Assembly (NCBI RefSeq): GCF_024138715.1
Contig: NZ_CP092074.1
Span: 1,984,001-2,048,000 of the forward strand
Direction of reading: 5' to 3'
Length of the DNA: 64,000 nucleotides
Source: Emticicia sp. 21SJ11W-3
GTDB taxonomy: Bacteria; Bacteroidota; Bacteroidia; Cytophagales; Spirosomataceae
Part shown: positions 16,141 through 23,353 of the stretch, piece after piece
Numbering within the stretch: the stretch's first letter is position 1
Layout: each line of letters starts with the position of its first letter
The notes under the pieces: model-generated
Told to the model about the DNA's origin: nothing
The model's input: the letters and a program-made list of their open reading frames with translations, nothing else
The model's database searches: none
Made by a program: the position numbers and the translations under genes

Positions 16141-17703
16141 TTAGTCATGAATGTTCCGGTCTTTGCCATTTATATAAAATAGCCCAATAAAAAAGCAGAC
16201 CCCAGCTATAATAATGGGGTAATACAAGCCTTGCAGATAGGGTTTGTCTATTACCAGAGCTTGGCCGGCATTGGCTGCTTTGGCGTTAATTTCATTGGCC
16301 TGAGTAGCCAGAAAAGTAGCAATGGCCGGCATTAACCCGCCAAACACCCCATTGCCGATATGGTAAGGCAATGACATTGAAGAATACCTGATTTTTGTAG
16401 GGAACATTTCAACCAGAAAAGCGGCAATTGGCCCATAAGCCATGGTAACAAATATTATCAGGCAGAAAACCAGTAAAACCAATGTCCATTTATCAGCATC
16501 ATTGAGAGTTATCGTTTTCTTTACTTCTGCCTTTGGTACATTAACCGATTTATCGGCCAGTATGGTGGTTCTGGCAACTTCTTTCATAATAGTGCCATCT
16601 TCGTAGTCGTGCATAGAGGTGGTAATAATTACCGAATCTGCCAGAGTTTTTTCCATTAACTCCACTTTAACAGTGGTTTTATCTGTGGTATTGATTTCGG
16701 TTTTATTAGCTACATTGGCGGTCTGATATATCTTTTCAAAAATAGGTCTGTAAAGTAGTACCGCCAGAAACATACCTGCCAGCATGATGCCCTTACGTCC
16801 GATTTTGTCTGACAAAGCACCAAAAACTATAAAAAACGGTGTGCCCATTATAAGCGCCCACATCATAATGCTGTTGGCTTGCACGTCATCAATGTTACAG
16901 GTCTTCAACAAGAAATTCTGCGCATAAAACTGGCCTGTATACCAAACCACGCCTTGCCCCATGGTAGCCCCAAAAAGTGCCAGTAGCACAAACTTGAAAT
17001 TAAGCCTGTTGCCGAACGACTCTTTTAATGGGTTGGCAGAAGTTTTACCTTCTGCCTTTGCCTTGGCAAAGAGGGGAGACTCTGACATATTCCGACGAAT
17101 GAGAAACGACACAAACACCATAATTATAGAAACCAGAAACGGCAAACGCCAGCCCCAGTCTTCAAATGCTTCTTTTGTCATTGATTTCCGGGTAATCATA
17201 ATTACACCCAGAGACACAAACAGCCCTACAGTAGCCGTGGTCTGAATCCAGGATGTCCAGTATCCGCGTTGACGCGCCGGAGAATGTTCAGCCACATAAG
17301 TGGCGGCACCGCCGTATTCCCCGCCCAAAGCCAGGCCTTGTAACAGCCTTAATAATAGCACCAGTATGGGTGCCAAGGCACCTATGGTTTCGTAGCTGGG
17401 TATTAGTCCGATAGCAAAAGTGGCGCCTCCCATCAACATCAGAGTAACCATAAAGGTGTATTTCCGGCCAATTAAATCGCCCAGGCGACCAAAAACCAGA
17501 GCGCCAAACGGACGAACCACAAAACCTGCGGCAAATGTAGCCAGGGTGTTAAGAAAACCTGCTGTGGGGTTGTCGGTTGGGAAAAACTTGGAGGCTAAAA
17601 CAGTTGCGAGGCTGCCAAAAATGTAAAAGTCGTACCACTCAATAAGCGTACCCACAGAAGAAGCTCCTATGATGTAGCCTAAACTTTGTTTTTTTTCAGA
17701 CAT
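16141..17703 (-). CDS. MFS transporter, metabolite:H+ symporter type
   Basis: 520 residues with 12 predicted membrane helices. The ProP/ShiA-like signature is clear: TLIEWYDFYIFGSLA in TM1, RPFGALVFGRLGDLIGRKYTF in the loop between TM2 and TM3, and LLRLLQGLALGGEYGGAATYVAEHSP. Members import organic acids, betaine or shikimate with protons. A hydrophilic insertion of about 80 residues (about 320-405) lies between helices in the second half, on the predicted periplasmic side. Sited between the regulator and acs, it probably imports a substrate for acs, such as a short-chain acid; this is inferred. Confidence 0.88.
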   Translation of the reverse strand: MSEKKQSLGYIIGASSVGTLIEWYDFYIFGSLATVLASKFFPTDNPTAGFLNTLATFAAGFVVRPFGALVFGRLGDLIGRKYTFMVTLMLMGGATFAIGLIPSYETIGALAPILVLLLRLLQGLALGGEYGGAATYVAEHSPARQRGYWTSWIQTTATVGLFVSLGVIMITRKSMTKEAFEDWGWRLPFLVSIIMVFVSFLIRRNMSESPLFAKAKAEGKTSANPLKESFGNRLNFKFVLLALFGATMGQGVVWYTGQFYAQNFLLKTCNIDDVQANSIMMWALIMGTPFFIVFGALSDKIGRKGIMLAGMFLAVLLYRPIFEKIYQTANVANKTEINTTDKTTVKVELMEKTLADSVIITTSMHDYEDGTIMKEVARTTILADKSVNVPKAEVKKTITLNDADKWTLVLLVFCLIIFVTMAYGPIAAFLVEMFPTKIRYSSMSLPYHIGNGVFGGLMPAIATFLATQANEINAKAANAGQALVIDKPYLQGLYYPIIIAGVCFFIGLFYINGKDRNIHD

Positions 17704-17741
17704 TTTAAATGAGTAGATGTTAAGGGAATAGATTTAATTAA

Positions 17742-18173
17742 TTATTCTTTGGTCTTTTTAGAACGCTCCCACCTGATGAGCAAATAGCTGTCGTTAATTT
17801 CGGTTGTTATGGTGCCTGTACCTTTCAGGTTTTCTTTGTCTTTATAATAGGCCAGTAATTCTTCATGTGTAACTACGGAAGAGGTTGGCTTGTAATCATT
17901 GGGGTGGTCCGGAATCATAATCTTGTATTTTTCTACCCAATTCATAACCGTAACATGGCTTACACCCAAAAGCCTCTCAATTTCTCTGAAACTTACACCG
18001 TCCAGATACAATTGCAGTGCTTTGGTTACCAGATAACCATCCAGGTTTCTTCCTTTTTTTTCAAGGGTAAAGTTATACCCGCAGTCTTTGCATTTGTATC
18101 GTTGTTTTTCCTTCACAATCCCGTTTCTGGAAATGCTGGCCGAATCGCAATGAGGGCATTGAGGCAAAACCAT
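17742..18173 (-). CDS. Transposase-derived zinc-ribbon / helix-turn-helix protein, probable regulator
   Basis: 143 residues. Residues 5-35 form an IS1 InsA-like zinc ribbon (CPHC at 6-9, CKDC at 28-31, then GYNFT). Residues 45-85 are a resolvase/Mos1-like HTH (VTKALQLYLDGVSFREIERLLGVSHVTVMNWV). There is no DDE catalytic domain: the remaining 55 residues are short and beta-rich (TGTITTEINDSYLLIRWER). No terminal inverted repeats flank it and it has a canonical promoter, so it is a domesticated DNA-binding protein rather than an insertion sequence. It heads the MFS-acs module with a 38-bp gap to the transporter, so regulation of that module is the likely role. Confidence 0.8.
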   Translation of the reverse strand: MVLPQCPHCDSASISRNGIVKEKQRYKCKDCGYNFTLEKKGRNLDGYLVTKALQLYLDGVSFREIERLLGVSHVTVMNWVEKYKIMIPDHPNDYKPTSSVVTHEELLAYYKDKENLKGTGTITTEINDSYLLIRWERSKKTKE

Positions 18174-18192
18174 TATCTGCTGGGTTTTTTAG

Positions 18193-18222
18193 CAAATATA
18201 ATTTTTTTGCGGAATAGTACAA
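18193..18222 (-). promoter_or_regulatory. Promoter of the zinc-ribbon/HTH-MFS-acs module
   Basis: On the minus strand TTG (18220-18222) is followed after 19 bp by TATATTTG (18193-18200), a full match to the Bacteroidota consensus, giving a leader of roughly 15 nt. Confidence 0.65.
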
Positions 18223-18298
18223 TTCAGTAGCAGTTTAATCTTCAATAAAGAATTTAAAATCTGCCTTAATCAGAAATTAACATGGGCTATTAACAACA

Positions 18299-18326
18299 AA
18301 AGCCCCTCAGATAGGCGAGGGGCTTT
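18299..18326 (-). terminator. Terminator after the porin gene
   Basis: AAAGCCCCTC/GAGGGGCTTT, a perfect 10-bp stem with an 8-base loop, just past the porin stop codon. Confidence 0.8.
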
Positions 18327-18348
18327 AAAGTATGCGGTCGGATCACTG

Positions 18349-19668
18349 TTAATTAAAAAATACCTGATACTGTATAATTGTAGAGCCTTTGCGGTTGCTG
18401 AACTCTCCTTTGCCATTGGCATCAGTCAGGAATATCGGGCGATTCTGGTACGCCAGTGTCAACTTAGATGTATGTCCATTCAGCAGCCAGTTTACACCAA
18501 AGTCCCAGTAGTTCATCCCCTGATTCAGCCGTTCATAATTGGCATGTTGTAAAGAAACATAAGGCATTAGTGTGGTTTTGCCTATCAGGTTATCTTTCAG
18601 CTTATAACCTACCTGCGCGTAAATCACGTTTCCGGTTCCATACCCCGGAAAACCATTACCCGACCCATTGATTACATTTTTCATCGTGGTGCCATTGGTA
18701 GGGTTCATGGCTGCAATATTGCGTATATAATTTTTGCCGAAATCAAAATGCCCCACAGATGCATAAGCGCTGATGGCCTGGCCGTCTTCACTTACCGGTG
18801 CATCATAAAAAGCGTCCAGAGAAAGCTGTACCATATTTGTTTCAACGGTATCTACTTTGTTGGCGGCCATTGTCCACATAGCTTTAGGCTGATAAACAAA
18901 ACCTGCTCCTATATTAAACACCTTTTTTTTGCCCAGGTAAGTGCCTGTCATATAGGGAGTAAGGTTTGACTCCTGGTCAAGAAATTGCCACTGAAAATAC
19001 CCGTTCCATTGAAATTTAGGAGGTTTTGATGAAAAATTGGCGATGTCGGGGCTGATAACAGCACTGTAAGAAGATGCTTTCTGAAAAGCCATCGGGTCAG
19101 ACAACACCACGCGGTAATCAAACTTACCTAATTTACCTTTGGCATAAACCGCCAGTTTTCTAAGAAACTGGTCAGTAACATCGTTGGTTGATTGCTGATA
19201 AAGCGGGGCATCAACACCCAGAATACTACCAACTGACGGAGAGGCAAAACGTGCCAGACCACTCCAGGCAGTTAAGCCACCACCTAAAGAGAATTTATTC
19301 TTTACAAGGGCATACTCTCCAATGGCGTCATGAACAAAAAAGCCAAACTTACGGTCCTGAATGCCATTAAAGTTATTTTCTCCCAATTGGGTATAAATAA
19401 ACACCCTGTCGGTCAGTTGTCCATAAAGCTGCATTCTGAACCGGCGGATGCCGATGTCCCATCCGTTTTTTTTGGCATAACCAAAAATGGTTGAACCCTC
19501 ATTAAACTGAGTGTTGCGTAGCCAGGTCTGATTTACGATCGTGAATTTCAGATAGCGAGACCCGTCTTCGTTCAGTGTTAGTTTTCCATCTTTTAATGCC
19601 TGTGCCATAGAAAGTACAGGCAATAAGATAACAAGTAGCCCCGTTAGGGCTATTTTTGATGACTTCAT
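18349..19668 (-). CDS. Outer-membrane porin (phosphate-selective porin O/P-like)
   Basis: 439 residues. A signal peptide (to about residue 22, VLSMAQ) is followed by a long alternating beta-strand pattern with aromatic girdles, ending in IIQYQVFFN with the terminal aromatic expected for an outer-membrane barrel. The region GIRRFRMQLYGQLTDRVFIYTQLG resembles OprO/OprP-type porins. It probably lets small anions cross the outer membrane. It lies downstream of a SulP gene on the same strand, so carbonate, sulfate or phosphate are candidates. A large nested inverted repeat stands between it and SulP. Confidence 0.82.
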   Translation of the reverse strand: MKSSKIALTGLLVILLPVLSMAQALKDGKLTLNEDGSRYLKFTIVNQTWLRNTQFNEGSTIFGYAKKNGWDIGIRRFRMQLYGQLTDRVFIYTQLGENNFNGIQDRKFGFFVHDAIGEYALVKNKFSLGGGLTAWSGLARFASPSVGSILGVDAPLYQQSTNDVTDQFLRKLAVYAKGKLGKFDYRVVLSDPMAFQKASSYSAVISPDIANFSSKPPKFQWNGYFQWQFLDQESNLTPYMTGTYLGKKKVFNIGAGFVYQPKAMWTMAANKVDTVETNMVQLSLDAFYDAPVSEDGQAISAYASVGHFDFGKNYIRNIAAMNPTNGTTMKNVINGSGNGFPGYGTGNVIYAQVGYKLKDNLIGKTTLMPYVSLQHANYERLNQGMNYWDFGVNWLLNGHTSKLTLAYQNRPIFLTDANGKGEFSNRKGSTIIQYQVFFN

Positions 19669-19697
19669 AAAGCTAGAATTATTTGTGAGATTTAGGA

Positions 19698-19759
19698 GCA
19701 GGCTTTAAGATAACTGTTACAACAAGAAACCGTTTCTTGTGAGCATTCTTAAAGCCTGC
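19698..19759. promoter_or_regulatory. 62-bp nested inverted repeat between SulP and porin genes
   Basis: Outer arms GCAGGCTTTAAGA (19698-19710) and TCTTAAAGCCTGC (19747-19759) are perfectly complementary over 13 bp. Inside lies a second perfect hairpin, ACAAGAAAC-C-GTTTCTTGT (19722-19740). The element ends 29 bp before the porin start. No T-run follows on the minus strand, which speaks against a simple terminator. It could be a leader structure of the porin mRNA, a processing or stability element, or a REP-like repeat. Confidence 0.6.
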
Positions 19760-19787
19760 AACTGATAAAACTTCAAAGTTAAGAAAA

Positions 19788-21404
19788 TTATGCAACCGTG
19801 GCCAGTTTAGGCTTTTTACGGGCCGCCAGCTTATGAGAAGATACAGGTTTGTGGTCTGCAATACCAATTATTTCTACACTTCCGCCATCTCCAAGGTTTT
19901 CGTAATCGTGTTGGAAGTGTTCCAGATTTTCCATTACCGAGTGGTCAATTAACTGGGTGTTTTTCAAATCAATAAATACTTTGAATCCCGGAGGAATGGC
20001 ATCCAGTTTGCTTTTTATACCCAGATAATTGGTAAATACTGCCGATTTATCAATTTCAACCACATAAGTATCTTCAGTAAAAGAAACCTGTACCGGGGCT
20101 TTGAATAAAGAACGCACCGGCGCTCCTCCGCTGATAATATGATTAATGATTTCTACCGCAATACCTGCAGCTATACCAACCAACAGGTCTTCAAAAAGAG
20201 TAAAGAAAATGGTAACAAGGAAAATGGCCAATTGCTCTTTACCAATTTTGAAGGTCTGTACAAATTCTTTCGGATGTGCCAATCTGATACCCACTGTAAT
20301 AAGCATGGCAGCCAAAGCAGTGTTAGGTATTAACTCAATCAGGTGCGATGCCAACAAAACGAAGCCCAGAATAAAGAAACCATGGAAAAAGTTGGCCCAG
20401 CGGGTTTTTGCGCCATTGGCTACGTTGGCCGAGCTACGCGCTACTTCTGAAATCATTGGCAAGCCACCTAATACGGCAGCAATGGTATTACCAATACCAA
20501 CAGCTATGAGGTCTTTATTTGCGTTTGATTTACGTTTGTATGGGTCAAGGATATCTATAGCCTTTACAGTTAGCAGAGATTCAAGAGAACCCACCAACGC
20601 AAACATAATAACGTATTTAATAAACATTGATGTTTGGGCAAAACCAGAGAAATCGACATTTACTTTGATGCTTTCCATCAGATTACCCAGGTGAACCAGC
20701 GCATAGGCAGGTTCGGTATGTTGAAAATCAAGCAACAACTCGGCAGGAATCGAGAATATTAATACCATTAAAGGTGCCGGAATTTTTTTGATTGGGTGGT
20801 TAATAAACGGCCATATCAACATAATAAACAAACTTACCGCGCCTACAATGGTGGCTTTGGGGTCAAGGTGCATCAGGAAGTCTGGAATATTGCCTAATAG
20901 CGCAAACGGGCCTTTTCCTTTGGTCATGGCCGGGTCTACATCAAGCAAAACCGGAATCTGTTTGGCAATAATAATAAGACCAATAGCGGCCAGCATACCA
21001 TGTATGGCCGAAAGCGGGAAAAAATCAGCCAGTTTGCCCAGCTTTAATACACCGAAAAGTATCTGGATAATACCAGCAATAACCATGGCTCCAAGAGCCA
21101 GGTGCCAGCCTTGTTCTCCACCGCCAAATTCACCTACAGCTCCGGCAACAATTACTATCAAACCGGCTGCAGGTCCTTTAATTGTTAACCTGGCACCCAT
21201 TAAGAAACTTACTACTATACCACCAATGATGGCTGATACAAGCCCCATAATTGGTGGGAACTCCGACGCTTTGGCAATACCAAGACTAAGCGGAAGCGCC
21301 AATAGAAATACGATGAATCCGGAAATGGCATCTGTTGACCAGTTTTCTTTCAGTCCGGCAAGGCCGTCCAGGGGTAGTTTTAGTTTTTCTTTTACTTTGC
21401 TCAT
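19788..21404 (-). CDS. SulP-family inorganic anion transporter (first copy)
   Basis: 538 residues. The SulP core runs from about 15 to 420: DAISGFIVFLLALPLSLGIAKASEFPP, GPAAGLIVIVAGAVGEF and GGLPMISEVARSSANVANGAKTRWANFFHG are signature segments. Residues about 440-525 are a cytoplasmic STAS domain (DKSAVFTNYLG...FIDLKNTQLIDHSVMENL). SulP proteins import sulfate, bicarbonate (BicA type) or dicarboxylates. It is 75 bp after dabB on the same strand, so bicarbonate uptake is the best guess. Confidence 0.9.
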   Translation of the reverse strand: MSKVKEKLKLPLDGLAGLKENWSTDAISGFIVFLLALPLSLGIAKASEFPPIMGLVSAIIGGIVVSFLMGARLTIKGPAAGLIVIVAGAVGEFGGGEQGWHLALGAMVIAGIIQILFGVLKLGKLADFFPLSAIHGMLAAIGLIIIAKQIPVLLDVDPAMTKGKGPFALLGNIPDFLMHLDPKATIVGAVSLFIMLIWPFINHPIKKIPAPLMVLIFSIPAELLLDFQHTEPAYALVHLGNLMESIKVNVDFSGFAQTSMFIKYVIMFALVGSLESLLTVKAIDILDPYKRKSNANKDLIAVGIGNTIAAVLGGLPMISEVARSSANVANGAKTRWANFFHGFFILGFVLLASHLIELIPNTALAAMLITVGIRLAHPKEFVQTFKIGKEQLAIFLVTIFFTLFEDLLVGIAAGIAVEIINHIISGGAPVRSLFKAPVQVSFTEDTYVVEIDKSAVFTNYLGIKSKLDAIPPGFKVFIDLKNTQLIDHSVMENLEHFQHDYENLGDGGSVEIIGIADHKPVSSHKLAARKKPKLATVA

Positions 21405-21479
21405 ATTCTTGTAGTTTTAATCAGCAGGCCATTGCCTGCCAGTAATTGAAAATTTTGTACAGTAACAGTCAGGGTTATT

Positions 21480-23351
21480 TTAAGATGATCGATAGGCTAC
21501 TTCATGATTAATTTTATAATGCGGCCCCATAAACACCCTTGCGTAGATTCTGAAAATGGCAAGGCCGTCAAGAATCAGACTTAGTGCGGTTAAGGCAATG
21601 AGCAGGTATTGGTTTTTACCTACATGGCCCAGTATGATGTCTTCTCCGATAAACGTAGGAGTGATGGGGAATCCTGAAATACCAAGGCAAGCCAACAGAA
21701 ATACAAAAGCCAGCCCCGGATATGTATATGAATGCCCATGGTAGGTGTCCAGGCTGATTGATTCTTTTTTGCTGATAAGAAACTGCATGCATGAGAAACC
21801 AATTATGGCCGACAAGAAGATGCCACTCAGGTAAAGATGAATCTGGCTGAACTCAAATTGCTCATTAAAAGCAATAGAAAGCGAGGTAAATAGCTGATTT
21901 ATGATTACCAAAGACCACGCACGGCGGGCGTCTGACCTTTTGGCAAATGCCCTGAGAGACATGATCAGGCCAAGCACCGCAAAAAGTATAGGCAGTGCGC
22001 CCATCAGTTCTTTTGATATGATATCTTCATGATACACCAGATAGAGGCCAATCAGATAAACCGGTATAAAAAAGAAGTAAATGTCTTTAAACCCAAAGGT
22101 GGCAAATGCCCGGCCCAGTTTCTTAAGCGGGTTCCAGAGTGTTTTAAACATCAGGGCGTCCAGATTCCATTCTTTAATGCAGAGTACATAAAAACTCATT
22201 TTTATTTTTCCCCAGAAGTTATCTTTCATGTCGGTCTGAGGCTTAATAAAGTTAAAGAACTGGTCGTGTATCAGATAGCTAAGCACCGAAGGGGATACCA
22301 GCAACTGGTAGGTACGAAGAAAAGTATTACCCACAAAGTGGATAAGCACAAGCCAATGCCAACCTAAAGCTACTTCAATAAACATTATGCCTATTTGTGC
22401 TATAGAAGAGTAGGCTATCTGGGTCTTAACTGTAGATTGAACCCTGCCAATACCTGTGGCTATCAATGACGTAAACAAACCAAAAATGATGACAATGATT
22501 TTAAAGGTTGTGTTTTCTTCCCACAAGGGGTAAGTTCTCAGCATCAGAAAAACGCCGATGTGAACTGATAGCGAGCCATAAAAAATAGCGCTTGATGTGG
22601 TTGGGCCTTCCATGGCACGCGGTAACCATGAAGAAAACGGAAACTGAGCCGATTTTACCAGCGCTACCACCAGAAATACAAGCGGGATAATCAGTTGAAA
22701 AGATTTGTCATGGAGAATCTCAATATGCCTGCTTTCAAGCGAATAAAGCTCCTGAAAGGTAATGCTTCTCTCAAACACATGATGGCAAAACCATATACCC
22801 AACAAAAGGAAAATATCTGCAAGGCGATAAAAAGACACTACCTTAAGCGCATTTTTAACAGGCAGGTAGCGGTCGCGGTAATAAGAAATCAACAAAAACG
22901 AAGCAATACCTATGATTTCCCAACCAATAAACATGGTTTCGAAATTGCCTGAAAAAATAATGAAATTGATACCCAGATAAAAAAACAGAATAGTATTAAA
23001 AAAGCGTTTGAAGCCTCTCTCACGGTGCATGTAGTATCTGCTGAAAACGCTTACCAGAAAAGTGATGGCACTGGTAACCATTCCGTAAACTACGGTTATT
23101 TTATCGAAGTAAAAATTGATTGAAAAATGAGACTCATGGGTTGCATAAAGGTCAATACCTTTATAAAAAATACCCGGGGCTCCGTTCATCAGCCAAACAA
23201 TGGTAAAGACACTACCCAGAACGAGATGCCCAACAATGGTGGTGATAGTTACTCCGAAGATGATTTTCTCCTGCCTGTTTGGAAAAAACGTACTCAGGAT
23301 AAACCCTGTAAGCGGAACCAGAATAAAATATATCAACAATTGGTTATTCAT
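21480..23351 (-). CDS. dabB: DAB inorganic carbon accumulation complex, membrane subunit DabB (NuoL-like)
   Basis: 623 residues, about 15 hydrophobic segments. The proton-conducting core of NuoL/MrpA antiporter-like proteins is present: a TM region reading GWEIIGIASFLLISYYRDR with the conserved Glu, then ALVKSAQFPFSSWLPRAMEGPTTSSA with the TM7 lysine and the proton-channel loop. It is not part of a nuo or mrp operon; the gene lies 2 bp after dabA, so it is the DabB partner that couples a cation gradient to CO2 hydration by DabA at the inner membrane. Confidence 0.9.
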   Translation of the reverse strand: MNNQLLIYFILVPLTGFILSTFFPNRQEKIIFGVTITTIVGHLVLGSVFTIVWLMNGAPGIFYKGIDLYATHESHFSINFYFDKITVVYGMVTSAITFLVSVFSRYYMHRERGFKRFFNTILFFYLGINFIIFSGNFETMFIGWEIIGIASFLLISYYRDRYLPVKNALKVVSFYRLADIFLLLGIWFCHHVFERSITFQELYSLESRHIEILHDKSFQLIIPLVFLVVALVKSAQFPFSSWLPRAMEGPTTSSAIFYGSLSVHIGVFLMLRTYPLWEENTTFKIIVIIFGLFTSLIATGIGRVQSTVKTQIAYSSIAQIGIMFIEVALGWHWLVLIHFVGNTFLRTYQLLVSPSVLSYLIHDQFFNFIKPQTDMKDNFWGKIKMSFYVLCIKEWNLDALMFKTLWNPLKKLGRAFATFGFKDIYFFFIPVYLIGLYLVYHEDIISKELMGALPILFAVLGLIMSLRAFAKRSDARRAWSLVIINQLFTSLSIAFNEQFEFSQIHLYLSGIFLSAIIGFSCMQFLISKKESISLDTYHGHSYTYPGLAFVFLLACLGISGFPITPTFIGEDIILGHVGKNQYLLIALTALSLILDGLAIFRIYARVFMGPHYKINHEVAYRSS

Positions 23352-23353
23352 AA

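Noticed and set aside
17742-18173. Considered as part of an IS1-type insertion sequence
   Set aside because: No InsB/DDE part, no terminal inverted repeats or target duplication, and an operon-like context with its own promoter.
20146-20694. 182-codon open frame on the plus strand opposite SulP
   Set aside because: Antisense shadow of a well-supported gene; no initiation signal and no recognisable protein pattern.
21424-21439. GCAGGC-CATT-GCCTGC hairpin between dabB and SulP genes considered as terminator
   Set aside because: Stem is only 6 bp and lacks a T-run on the transcribed strand; read-through from SulP to dabB direction is not opposed.
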